Source of the DNA: CAZAQK01 sp046344715
Lineage (GTDB): Bacteria; Pseudomonadota; Alphaproteobacteria; Rickettsiales; SXRF01
NCBI GenBank assembly: GCA_046344715.1
Contig: JBKDKX010000017.1
Location: 3,948 to 67,947 of the forward strand
DNA length: 64,000 nt
Direction: 5' to 3'
Of this stretch, positions 1 through 7,731 are shown one piece after another; the first letter of the stretch is position 1, and each line of letters starts with the position of its first letter. Both the position numbers and the translations under genes were made by a program. The notes beneath the pieces are model-generated. The model worked only from the letters and a program-made list of their open reading frames with translations. It was not told where the DNA came from and did no database searches.

Positions 1-361
1 TGACTTGCCGATTCATTTTGGCGGGCCGGTGGATGCCAATCGTGGGTTTGTGGTGCATAGCAGTGATTATACGGCTGAGGGTAACATCATCGAAAAAAAT
101 GGTATTAGCGTGTCGGCGAATATCGCAGTGCTGCAAGCGCTAGCTGAGGGTAGGGGCCCCACCAACGGGATGCTTGTTTTGGGCTATGCCGGCTGGTCAG
201 CAGGCCAGCTTGAAGATGAAATAGAAAAAGGCAGCTGGATTATTGCAGCCGCTGATCCCAAGCTGGTATTTGCCACCGGTGACGAAAAGAAATGGAGCAA
301 TGCGGTTGCTTCACTGGGTATTGAGCTCGGGCATTTTTCATCACAGGTGGGGCATGCTTAG
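1..361 (+). CDS. YqgE/AlgH family protein (UPF0301), 5' truncated
   Basis: The reading frame is open from the left edge and stops at TAG 359-361, so the N-terminus lies outside the window; the TTG at 5 is not a credible start. About 119 C-terminal residues are visible. The motif GGPVDANRGFVVHS is the family signature of YqgE/AlgH (DUF179), and the later GYAGWSAGQLEDEI and GSWIIAAADP blocks are also typical. The family is small and probably cytosolic, and its biochemical role is poorly defined. The gene is followed directly by a palindromic repeat and then by the convergent aat gene. Confidence 0.9.
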   Translation, partial: DLPIHFGGPVDANRGFVVHSSDYTAEGNIIEKNGISVSANIAVLQALAEGRGPTNGMLVLGYAGWSAGQLEDEIEKGSWIIAAADPKLVFATGDEKKWSNAVASLGIELGHFSSQVGHA

Positions 362-363
362 AT

Positions 364-434
364 GTCATCCTGAGCGGAGGCCGAAAGGCCGTAGTCGAAG
401 GATCTAAAAGATTCTTCGCTTCGCTCAGAATGAC
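364..434. repeat. Palindromic repeat, family A copy 1
   Basis: The element starts GTCATCCTGAGCG and ends CGCTCAGAATGAC, so its ends are inverted copies. The centre carries GAAGGATCT facing AGATTCTTCG. It fills the gap between the convergent yqgE and aat genes and could fold as a transcript hairpin for both. Further copies are at 16377, 37401 and 42675. Confidence 0.85.
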
Positions 435-443
435 AAACATATT

Positions 444-1034
444 CTATGTCCAGCAATTCCTTGGGGCGATTTGCAACGCTGCCTCTAGTTTTTCCAGATA
501 TTCATCACGCGAAATTTCGATAACACCAAATTGCTTCAAGTGTTCATTCACAAATTGCGTATCAAGCAGTGTGTAACCAGCATCTTTAAGCAGATGCACA
601 AGGTGAACCAGCGCGCATTTACTGGCGTTGGGGGTGCGCGTAAACATGCTCTCACCAAAAAATGCACCGCCCAGTGATACGCCATATAGACCGCCGATGA
701 GCGTATTATCCATCCAGCATTCGACACTGTGCGCAAAGCCGAGTTCGTTCAACTGGCAGTACAGCTCAATGATTTCGTCGTTTATCCATGTGTCTTCACC
801 CCGAGTGGCGCAGGCAGTGATGACTTCGTTGAACGCATGGTTGGTGGTGTATATTAAGCTATTGTTCTTTATATATTTACTTAGGCTCTTGGGAATATGG
901 AAGGCGTTTAGGGGAATAATGCCGCGTTTTTCCGGATAAAACCAATGGAGTTCAGTGCCTTTGCGGCTATCGGCCATCGGAAAATAGCCGCTTGCATAGG
1001 CACTTAGCAGCAATTCAACAGTGATTTTCTGCAT
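444..1034 (-). CDS. aat: Leucyl/phenylalanyl-tRNA--protein transferase
   Basis: Aat moves Leu or Phe from aminoacyl-tRNA onto proteins with an N-terminal Arg or Lys, marking them for ClpAP degradation in the N-end rule pathway. Family blocks are visible in order: GYFPMAD, HWFYPEKRGIIPL, TWINDEI, FAHSVECW, GGLYGVSLGGAFFGESMF and LLDTQFVNEHL. At about 196 residues it is near the short end of the family. ATG at 1034 is preferred; an in-frame GTG three codons upstream (1043) is possible, and neither has a strong Shine-Dalgarno. Its 3' end faces yqgE across a palindromic repeat. Confidence 0.95.
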   Translation of the reverse strand: MQKITVELLLSAYASGYFPMADSRKGTELHWFYPEKRGIIPLNAFHIPKSLSKYIKNNSLIYTTNHAFNEVITACATRGEDTWINDEIIELYCQLNELGFAHSVECWMDNTLIGGLYGVSLGGAFFGESMFTRTPNASKCALVHLVHLLKDAGYTLLDTQFVNEHLKQFGVIEISRDEYLEKLEAALQIAPRNCWT

Positions 1035-1103
1035 AATTAACACTTAAAAACAAGCAATTATCCATTGATTCACAAAACCTTAACAATTCCAGAGGTGGTT
1101 TCA

Positions 1104-1112
1104 TGGTATAAC
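1104..1112 (+). promoter_or_regulatory. Candidate extended -10 promoter for the orphan gene at 1154
   Basis: TGGTATAAC fits the extended -10 pattern TGn-TATAAt. No good -35 lies 16-18 bases upstream. It sits 42 bases before the start codon, in the divergent gap between aat and the orphan gene. Confidence 0.4.
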
Positions 1113-1153
1113 AAACTTATAGGGGCAAAAATCGCCTCTTAACAAGGATTTCT

Positions 1154-2140
1154 ATGTCCATGGGACACAAAAAAAGTGATGCTAATACCACCCGCAAGGA
1201 AACGGCGGGCGAGGTTCTGTTTGACCGTGGCGTGTACACGGGCATCAACTTTGTTGTGAATGAAGCACTTTCAATGGTGATGGCTGTGGAGTTGCGCCAT
1301 TTTGGCGGTAAAGCGCATTTTGAAAAAGCCTCCCAATGGTGGATGAAGAAAGTTGGATTCAAAGATAAAGTTATCAAAGGTGTTACCACTTCAGCGCTTA
1401 CGCGTGCGGAAGACCAGCTAGAAGTATTCACGCTGCTTGGCGGCGGTACGGCGTTGGTTGTACCAATGAAAATTCTAGAAGATAACAAGCAACAGGTTGT
1501 AAAAAACCTCAATCATCTCTGGGACAAATTATCCGGCAAAAACCTCGACGCAGATGCTGCAAAAGCACGTGATGAAGAAGTAGAGAAGGCGATTGCCTGC
1601 GAGGCAAAGCAAACGTGGAAGAGCATGCTCATTGGTCGCGCAATCGCCACGGTAAATAACATGTTCCTGATGAAGGAAACAATATTTGCCGGCAGCCGTA
1701 CCAAAGCACTGAAAGACTGGTCGGAGAGATATGGTCGCATTGGTGTGGAAAAGCTTCACAACATGACGGGTAACAAGCCAGACTCTGTGTTTGCTAAGCT
1801 CAAAACATCAGAACGCTATAAACGTTATTCAGAGATTTTTGGGCTGGAGACAGCATATACAGCTATTTCATCCGTGGTGATGGAAGTTGCTAGCAAGTTT
1901 CTTGCGCGCAAGGATACGGTTGTAAAAGATCCCAAAAAATGTGAAGAGGCACAGGCAGAACAGATATTGGCTTCTGCGTCTGTAGTTCCCGCTGCATTGC
2001 CTGTTGAAACACAGGAAAAACCACCGTCCGTATTTGCAGATAAAGTTGAGCCACGTAAAAAAGAGCCTTGTAAATCCTGTTCGTCGCATCTTGAGCGTGT
2101 GACGGCCGAGCAGGCACAACCCGTCCAACCCAGCCTATAG
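1154..2140 (+). CDS. Orphan protein of unknown function, 328 aa
   Basis: I do not recognise this family. The start ATG at 1154 has AAGGA six bases upstream; a second ATG lies two codons on. The body (residues about 20-250) looks mostly helical, with short hydrophobic stretches around residues 32-44 and 98-108 that are too weak to call as membrane spans. The last 70 residues are low-complexity, Ala/Pro/Glu/Lys rich, and contain a CxxC (EPCKSCSSH). There is no signal peptide. The stop overlaps the stop of the convergent phosphodiesterase gene by a few bases. Function is open; a secreted effector or structural role would be a guess. Confidence 0.75.
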   Translation: MSMGHKKSDANTTRKETAGEVLFDRGVYTGINFVVNEALSMVMAVELRHFGGKAHFEKASQWWMKKVGFKDKVIKGVTTSALTRAEDQLEVFTLLGGGTALVVPMKILEDNKQQVVKNLNHLWDKLSGKNLDADAAKARDEEVEKAIACEAKQTWKSMLIGRAIATVNNMFLMKETIFAGSRTKALKDWSERYGRIGVEKLHNMTGNKPDSVFAKLKTSERYKRYSEIFGLETAYTAISSVVMEVASKFLARKDTVVKDPKKCEEAQAEQILASASVVPAALPVETQEKPPSVFADKVEPRKKEPCKSCSSHLERVTAEQAQPVQPSL

Positions 2141-2827
2141 TTTTTCTGGATAATCACTCATAATGCCATCAACGCCCATGGCGGTGGCTTTTTTAATGTC
2201 GGCAGTGCTATTGGCTGTCCATGTAAATACTTTGAGATTTGCAGCGTGCGCCGCCTTCACAAAATCCTTATTCAATATTTTTATGCTGGGATTGATTGAC
2301 CACATACCGGCAGCGACAGCTTTTTTAATCAGGCTGGCATTCAGCGCAGAAGCACGCTCTGGTGGTGTGAGGCCAACGCAGATATGTTTATTTACGGATT
2401 TCACCAGCTTCAAATGTTGTGGCTTGAAGGAAATCACTGGCATTCGTTCATAAGGAACGTTTTTTGTTTTTGCGAATTTGGTAATGATATCAGCGGTAGG
2501 TTTTGCGGCGGCGGTTGCTTTGATTTCAACAAATACGGTCGATTTTGGAGTGAGGGCATCCAGCAATTCTATAAGCGTAGGAATCTTTTCACCGCTGCCA
2601 GCATCCAGTTTCTTCAGGTCTTTGAGTGTTGTGCGCGCAATGTAGCCACTGCTGTTGGTGGTGCGTTTCAGCGTACGATCGTGGAATACCACTACTTCGC
2701 CGGATGCACACAGATACACATCGCACTCCACCGCATTTGCGCCCATTTTGATGGCTTGTGTGAAGGCGAGGAGGGTGTTCTCTGGATAATGGGCGGAGGC
2801 ACCGCGATGACCGATTTTGAGTGTCAT
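2135..2827 (-). CDS. Glycerophosphodiester phosphodiesterase family protein
   Basis: The GDPD TIM-barrel family hydrolyses glycerophosphodiesters to glycerol-3-phosphate and an alcohol. The protein opens with IGHRGASAHYPENTL, holding the catalytic HRG and the metal-binding Glu, followed by ECDVYLCASGEVVVFHD with the Asp/Glu and second His of the active site. Late blocks VFTWTAN and GVDGIMSDYP complete the barrel. It has 230 residues and no signal peptide, so it is cytosolic, closest to UgpQ-like forms. Its ATG overlaps the aroQ stop (ATGA), so the two are co-translated. Confidence 0.93.
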   Translation of the reverse strand: MTLKIGHRGASAHYPENTLLAFTQAIKMGANAVECDVYLCASGEVVVFHDRTLKRTTNSSGYIARTTLKDLKKLDAGSGEKIPTLIELLDALTPKSTVFVEIKATAAAKPTADIITKFAKTKNVPYERMPVISFKPQHLKLVKSVNKHICVGLTPPERASALNASLIKKAVAAGMWSINPSIKILNKDFVKAAHAANLKVFTWTANSTADIKKATAMGVDGIMSDYPEKL

Positions 2828-3261
2828 TTCTTCACCAATTTAGCCATTGCATTCAGTGCTAGCAGGTAACTATCACTGCCAAATCCGCAGATACTGCCCT
2901 TCGCGGCTTTGCCGATATAGGACACATGGCGGAATTCCTCGCGACGCAGCGGGTTAGACAAATGCACCTCAATGACGGGTATTTTCAGCGTAAGCAGCGC
3001 ATCCATGATGGCGATGGAGGTGTGGGTGTAGGCACCACCGTTGATAATAAGCCCTTGATAGGTTTTTCCTGCGTCCTGAATTCTGGTGACAATCTCACCT
3101 TCCACATTAGATTGCCATAAATCAACGGACACGCCCAGTTTTTCGGCTTCCTTGCGGCACATAGCCTCAATATCGGCCAGTGTTTCGTGGCCATAGATTT
3201 CCGGCTCGCGCTCGCCAAGCTTGTTCAGATTAGGGCCATTGACGATGAGGATTTTGTTCAT
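2824..3261 (-). CDS. aroQ: 3-dehydroquinate dehydratase, type II
   Basis: AroQ converts 3-dehydroquinate to 3-dehydroshikimate, the third step of the shikimate pathway. The type II signature is clear: NGPNLNKLGEREPEIYG at the N-terminus with the catalytic Tyr, INGGAYTHTSIAIMDAL with the catalytic His region, and EVHLSNP. Its 145 residues are normal for the dodecameric enzyme. It is the first gene of a two-gene unit with the phosphodiesterase gene (ATGA overlap). The start faces the thiS start across an inverted repeat. Confidence 0.97.
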   Translation of the reverse strand: MNKILIVNGPNLNKLGEREPEIYGHETLADIEAMCRKEAEKLGVSVDLWQSNVEGEIVTRIQDAGKTYQGLIINGGAYTHTSIAIMDALLTLKIPVIEVHLSNPLRREEFRHVSYIGKAAKGSICGFGSDSYLLALNAMAKLVKK

Positions 3262-3345
3262 AGGTTGCAGCTTATAGGTTGAAGGTTACAGCGTATGGCA
3301 TTAGGATTTGCTACCTTAAACCTGTAACCTGTAAGCTGCAACCTT
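3262..3345. repeat. Large inverted repeat between aroQ and thiS (family F copy 1)
   Basis: The left arm AGGTTGCAGCTTATAGGTT is mirrored by the right arm AACCTGTAAGCTGCAACCT, with about 40 bases between. It fills the whole gap between two divergent start codons, so any promoters for aroQ and thiS overlap it. A compositionally similar, GTAAC-rich inverted repeat lies at 45157-45236. Confidence 0.8.
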
Positions 3346-3348
3346 CTC

Positions 3349-3549
3349 ATGCATATAAAAATAAATGGTAAACTTCATGAGCTGCCTTCGCCGCTGAATA
3401 TTTCAGAGCTGCTTATCCATCTTCAGGTGGAGAAGGGGCAGGTAGCAGTGGAGCGCAATCGCGAGATTGTGCCGCGCAGTACACATGCAAATGTTATGGT
3501 GGCAGAAGGTGATGAGATAGAAATTGTACGGTTTATTGGAGGTGGCTAA
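3349..3549 (+). CDS. thiS: Sulfur carrier protein ThiS
   Basis: ThiS is the small ubiquitin-fold protein that carries sulfur as a C-terminal thiocarboxylate for thiazole synthesis. The ORF encodes 66 residues starting MHIKINGK and ending in the required di-glycine tail (FIGGG). The internal VAVERNREIVPRS block is typical of ThiS. The start ATG comes just after a large inverted repeat. It is followed by thiG, as in many thiamine operons. No TPP riboswitch is visible upstream. Confidence 0.96.
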   Translation: MHIKINGKLHELPSPLNISELLIHLQVEKGQVAVERNREIVPRSTHANVMVAEGDEIEIVRFIGGG

Positions 3550-3550
3550 G

Positions 3551-3568
3551 CCCCGCCGTATGGCGGGG
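3551..3568. repeat. GC-rich hairpin between thiS and thiG (family E remnant)
   Basis: CCCCGCC pairs with GGCGGGG around a four-base loop and is followed by TCTGGTA, as in the E-family copy at 35500. No T-run follows, so it looks like a repeat remnant more than a terminator. It separates thiS from thiG in an otherwise tight unit. Confidence 0.65.
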
Positions 3569-3592
3569 TCTGGTACAGATCACAGAGGAAAT

Positions 3593-4414
3593 ATGATAAA
3601 AACAGATTCATCAAAAAAAACACCGGACCCCGCAACAAGTACGGTGCTCCTGACTATCGCAGGTAAAGCCTACACCTCCCGCCTGTTGGTCGGCACGGGG
3701 AAGTATAAAGACCTAGCCGAAACCAAAGCGGCGATTGAGGCGAGTGGTGCCGAGATCATCACCGTTGCCGTGCGCCGTATCGACCTTGCCAAAAAAGGTG
3801 AGGGCAGCATTCAAGATGTGTTGCCGCCAAGCAAATATACCTACCTGCCAAACACGGCAGGATGCTTCACGGCGGAAGATGCTGTGCGCACACTCCGCCT
3901 TGCCCGTGAACTCGGTGGCTGGGAATTGGTGAAGCTCGAAGTATTAGGGGATAACAAGACGTTATACCCAGATATGGAACAAACACTTGAAGCAGCAAAA
4001 ATCCTCATCAAGGATGGTTTCAAGGTGATGGCCTATACGAATGATGATCCCATCGCCGCCAAAAAACTGGAAGACATGGGCTGTGTCGCCATCATGCCTT
4101 TGGCCGCGCCGATTGGGTCTGGTTTGGGCATACAAAATCCACTCAATATCCGCTTCATTGTAGAGCAGGCGAACGTGCCGGTGCTGGTGGATGCGGGTGT
4201 GGGTACGGCATCAGAAGCGGCTGTTGCCATGGAGCTTGGGTGTGATGCGGTGCTGATGAACACCGCCATTGCCGCCGCGCGTGACCCGATACTTATGGCG
4301 CGTGCCATGAAGTCAGCCGTGGAAGCCGGCCGCATGGCGTATCTTGCCGGCCGCATGGCGCGTAAGCAATATGCCGAGCCGAGTAGTCCTGTGGTTGGGA
4401 AAATAGCGTCATAA
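3593..4414 (+). CDS. thiG: Thiazole synthase ThiG
   Basis: ThiG builds the thiazole phosphate of thiamine from DXP, the ThiS thiocarboxylate and dehydroglycine. The (beta/alpha)8 barrel is visible from SRLLVGTGKYKD through VKLEVLGDNKTLYPD (with the Schiff-base Lys) to VPVLVDAGVGTASEAAVAMELGCDAVLMNTAIA, which holds the phosphate-binding glycines. The frame is open upstream to 3524, but that part runs through the GC hairpin; ATG at 3593, preceded by AGAGGA, is the credible start and gives 273 residues. It forms a two-gene unit with thiS. Confidence 0.97.
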   Translation: MIKTDSSKKTPDPATSTVLLTIAGKAYTSRLLVGTGKYKDLAETKAAIEASGAEIITVAVRRIDLAKKGEGSIQDVLPPSKYTYLPNTAGCFTAEDAVRTLRLARELGGWELVKLEVLGDNKTLYPDMEQTLEAAKILIKDGFKVMAYTNDDPIAAKKLEDMGCVAIMPLAAPIGSGLGIQNPLNIRFIVEQANVPVLVDAGVGTASEAAVAMELGCDAVLMNTAIAAARDPILMARAMKSAVEAGRMAYLAGRMARKQYAEPSSPVVGKIAS

Positions 4415-4533
4415 TATTGTTATATTTCAATTAATTATAGATTGTCCTGTCATAAAACTTTCATATTTCCTGCCTTCAGCGAAGGCTGAAAATGCGCTAT
4501 TATAGATAATAATCAATAGCTAGGCGGGGCAGT

Positions 4534-4980
4534 ATGAAACTAGTGGAAACGGACAGGTTCAGGACACAAAAAGATGTTAGTGGTCAGGAAAGGCAAAAGG
4601 CACATAGTCTGCTCAAGCTTTATGAGAGTGTGACACCACAACAAGCTAAAAGCGATACTACTCGCCCTCATATTACCGGTATTCCGGATACACCGCTTAA
4701 GAGCATGTCATTATCTGGTAATCGAGATGGCAAGCATGTGGTGTTTGGCTTTCATGGTGATGAAGTGGTGATGCTAGGATTTATTCAGGATAGTCATAAA
4801 ATAAGAAATCGTGACGAGTTATTTGAGGCGAATAATACAGCCATCGATCTTATGCTTTATGATTTCATAAAATATCAGCAGGAACACAAGGCTGCCAAGG
4901 CGGATAAACCAGAGAAAAAACCAATTAGTTCAGAGGCACTGAGATTACTGGCTCAGGCTGAATCTAGATCAAGAAGTTAG
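4534..4980 (+). CDS. Orphan protein of unknown function, 148 aa
   Basis: I do not recognise this protein. It starts at ATG 4534 after a GGCGGGG Shine-Dalgarno-like stretch. The N-terminal third is polar, a central segment (HVVFGFHGDEVVMLGFIQDS) looks like a beta hairpin, and the C-terminal 35 residues are Lys/Ala/Arg rich. There are no cysteines, membrane spans or signal peptide. It stands alone: thiG ends 119 bases upstream and the convergent virD4 stop is 120 bases downstream. Its position beside the type IV secretion operon makes a substrate or accessory role possible, but nothing in the sequence shows it. Confidence 0.7.
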   Translation: MKLVETDRFRTQKDVSGQERQKAHSLLKLYESVTPQQAKSDTTRPHITGIPDTPLKSMSLSGNRDGKHVVFGFHGDEVVMLGFIQDSHKIRNRDELFEANNTAIDLMLYDFIKYQQEHKAAKADKPEKKPISSEALRLLAQAESRSRS

Positions 4981-5100
4981 CGAGTTTCCGTGCAATTTCT
5001 CTAAAATGGGATAGCCGTAGCAAAATAAAGTTCACTTTTCCCCTTCCGGTGTGTAACGCGTGCTGGTATTTCTATAAATATAGGCTCGAAAAAGTGTGTT

Positions 5101-6876
5101 TTAAGCCTTAGCTGGTTCTGCTGGTTTTTCCGCTTCTTTTTTCTTGCGCGGATCATACGGTTCCTGCTGCGGGATCGGCACGCGTTTCAGCAAGCGTTTC
5201 ATAAAGAACTTATCTTTGAAGTAGAAAATTTTCTTGGTGCGGATGGGCGCGAAGGATTCAATCAGGATAATCTGTTCATCGCGCGGCAGGGTGATGACTT
5301 CCTGCGGCAGCAGCAGGGCGCGTTGTACTTCCGAGGTGTTTATGGTGCGTGAGCCGGGGTTCACATCGAAGAATTTCGGTTTGTTATGCGAATGTTGCTG
5401 CGCGGTTTTATTGCCGATGAGCTGCGAAATGAGGTTCGCGGTTTCCACGTTGTTCGCCGCGAAGGTGATGCGGTAATAGCTGTTGGAAAGGAAGCTGTTC
5501 ATGCCCGCTTCTTCGTATATGCCTTTTAATTGTTGCGTATCTTGTACGATTAGGAACAGTTTCACACGGTATCCGCGGAAATACGCAATACCCACTTGGA
5601 ATTGTGGCATTTCGCCAAGCGAAGGAAACTCGTCCATCATCAGCAGTACGCCGTGTGGCTCATCTTTCTTCGGCATGTTGCGGGTTAAGAAGTCAGTCGC
5701 CTGCTGGTAAAATACTTTAAGCAGCGGCTCTAAGCGTTTCAAGTTGTCTGGGGTTACGCCGCAGAACACGCTCATCTTTTTCTTTTTAAGTTGTTGCAGG
5801 TCGAAGTCAGAACGCGCAGTGGTGGCGTCAATCAATGGGTTTGCCCAAAGCTCAAGGCCGGAGTTGAGCGTTGAAATTACGCCGGAGCGTTCCTTATCCG
5901 CTTTCTGCAAAAACGCTGCAATGTTCATGTATGCCACTGGGTGAATGCGTTTGCCGATAGTATCCAGCACCACGGCAAGGTTATACACCACGTCGTCCGA
6001 GCGCATGGTACGCACCACTTCACCGAAGCTGCGCACTTTTTCCGGCACGGCGCACAGATATAAAATTACACCCAGAAGTAGTGAGCGCGCTTCGTTCTGC
6101 CAGAATTCCTGCTCAGGCAGGATGAGGTTACAGATTTTCTGCACGTCATCAACCATCTGGCCGGGCTTAGGCGATATCCAGTCGAGCGGATTGTAGCAGT
6201 GCGAGATACCATCGGGATCAGCAGGATTCCACAGAAACACCTCATGGCCGATTTTTTTGCGGTAACCACTGCATAGTTCATGGTTTTCCATTTTAATATC
6301 ATGGCAGATTACCGATTCCTGCCAGAAGAGCAGGTTGGGGATTACAAAGCCCACACCCTTACCAGAACCGGTTGGCGCAAAGAGCAGTACGTGCTGGAAA
6401 TCATCGGCCACCAGATAGTTATTGGCACCGGTGCGTCCCAGCAAAATGCCTTTGCGCGCGCGTAATTTTGCCTGCCGGATTTCGACCTCGGTTGCCCAGT
6501 GGGCATCACCATGCACACTTTCTTTGAGCTTCAGGGGGCGGAAATCCGCTAGCGGCGCACGCATGAGATAAAACAGAATAAGGCTGGTGAGAATGCCGCC
6601 AACAGGTGGCCCCAGCACTTTCAGTGTGAAATCATAAGGAACAACTTTATAATATTGGTAATACTGCCACAGATAATCTACCAGCCCGATATACTGCGTA
6701 ATCAGGTAATGTGGAGCGAACAGGGCATTAATATACGCCTCGCCATAATGCAGGATAAACGCAGCGCCTATGCCCAGATAGGTAGGAATGACCAGCACGG
6801 TCGTAAAAATAGCGATAAGGAAAATTTTATTCCCAAGCTGGCGGCGGAGGTTGGATTGTTTTAAGTTATCGGCCAT
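5101..6876 (-). CDS. virD4: Type IV secretion coupling ATPase VirD4
   Basis: VirD4 is the hexameric inner-membrane ATPase that selects substrates and passes them to the T4SS channel. Two N-terminal membrane spans lie at about residues 18-43 and 88-106. The Walker A APTGSGKG is at about 167-174, followed by the GFVIPNLL block, and Walker B is VLLMMDEFPSLGEM. NSYYRITFAANN and PRDEQIILIE are also typical. Its 591 residues are normal. The C-terminal tail is Lys/Glu/Pro rich. It is the last gene of the minus-strand vir operon, 72 bases after the prepilin-like gene. Confidence 0.97.
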   Translation of the reverse strand: MADNLKQSNLRRQLGNKIFLIAIFTTVLVIPTYLGIGAAFILHYGEAYINALFAPHYLITQYIGLVDYLWQYYQYYKVVPYDFTLKVLGPPVGGILTSLILFYLMRAPLADFRPLKLKESVHGDAHWATEVEIRQAKLRARKGILLGRTGANNYLVADDFQHVLLFAPTGSGKGVGFVIPNLLFWQESVICHDIKMENHELCSGYRKKIGHEVFLWNPADPDGISHCYNPLDWISPKPGQMVDDVQKICNLILPEQEFWQNEARSLLLGVILYLCAVPEKVRSFGEVVRTMRSDDVVYNLAVVLDTIGKRIHPVAYMNIAAFLQKADKERSGVISTLNSGLELWANPLIDATTARSDFDLQQLKKKKMSVFCGVTPDNLKRLEPLLKVFYQQATDFLTRNMPKKDEPHGVLLMMDEFPSLGEMPQFQVGIAYFRGYRVKLFLIVQDTQQLKGIYEEAGMNSFLSNSYYRITFAANNVETANLISQLIGNKTAQQHSHNKPKFFDVNPGSRTINTSEVQRALLLPQEVITLPRDEQIILIESFAPIRTKKIFYFKDKFFMKRLLKRVPIPQQEPYDPRKKKEAEKPAEPAKA

Positions 6877-6948
6877 GACGATGAATTATATGAATAAACG
6901 ACGGCCACTATAACACCGCCTAATCTAATCGCCTAGTTTTTTATATGG

Positions 6949-7731
6949 TTATAACTTCACCATTAGGCGGCAGGTTAAGTTTGTGTTGGTGACATTGTAT
7001 GCTTGAGAAGTGGCATCCACTACGCATTCGCCAGCAGTGTCTTCTATTGTCCCATCTAATTCATTGAACCAATTTTGGTGGGTTGCTCTGACAATGCCGG
7101 TGGCCGGTATTCCGTCATCGAGTTTACGGTCGATGTTATAAGACTGCGGTGCTGATAATATGCCCGCGGTGGACACGCCGCCAACATGGATAAAATCGCA
7201 GGCTGCCGGCACGGTATTCACGCCGAGATATATCCATGTGGAGGCATTGTAGGTGAAGGCTAGCATGCCGTACTTGGGGTTGATGGCAGTTGCATAATAG
7301 CCGCTTAATCCTAGATCAGAGAATTCTGCATTGCCATTATTTGTACAGATTAAATTTTTTTCAAGTAGGTTTGCAGCCATGAGCTGACCGAAAAAATATG
7401 ATGGTTCCCAAACAGTCTGGGTAACATAGGCAATGCCGGTAGCATCATTAAAGTTATTGATTACATGGTTATCATTACCGTTTCCCGCAACGGCAGGTAA
7501 TCCGACGCTAGCAGCAGTGGCGTATAAGTCACCGGCTAGGCCATTATATTTTTGTTTGAAAGTGTTGGTGGCAAGAGAAAGTCTTTCTATTTGTCCTATC
7601 TGGCTACGAATTTGTGCGGCTTCAATAAGGGTTGCACCCGCCAATACACCTCCCACAAGCAAGCCAATAATTACCAGAACGATGGATAACTCTATCAAAG
7701 TGAAGCCAGAATGTGCGTGAGGAGTGCTCAT
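6949..7731 (-). CDS. Type IV prepilin-like protein inside the vir operon
   Basis: The N-terminus is a textbook class III prepilin signal: a short leader ending in Gly9, then FTLIELSIVLVIIGLLVGGVL with Glu at mature position 5 and a single hydrophobic helix. Next comes the FKQKYNGLAGDL region found in many pseudopilin-like proteins, then a 180-residue globular domain with several Cys. The start codon overlaps the virB11 stop (TAATG), so it is translationally coupled to virB11. Such proteins need a PilD-type prepilin peptidase, which is not in this window. A prepilin gene is not a standard part of a VirB operon; it could be a surface subunit or adhesin using the T4SS or the Tad platform. Family assignment is firm, role is not. 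Confidence 0.88.
   Translation of the reverse strand: MSTPHAHSGFTLIELSIVLVIIGLLVGGVLAGATLIEAAQIRSQIGQIERLSLATNTFKQKYNGLAGDLYATAASVGLPAVAGNGNDNHVINNFNDATGIAYVTQTVWEPSYFFGQLMAANLLEKNLICTNNGNAEFSDLGLSGYYATAINPKYGMLAFTYNASTWIYLGVNTVPAACDFIHVGGVSTAGILSAPQSYNIDRKLDDGIPATGIVRATHQNWFNELDGTIEDTAGECVVDATSQAYNVTNTNLTCRLMVKL

Noticed and set aside
3262..3348. TPP riboswitch ahead of thiS
   Set aside because: The leader is fully occupied by an inverted repeat and lacks the conserved CTGAGA-type core.
3551..3568. Rho-independent terminator between thiS and thiG
   Set aside because: The hairpin has no T-run and carries the flanking TCTGGTA of repeat family E, so it is better read as a repeat remnant.
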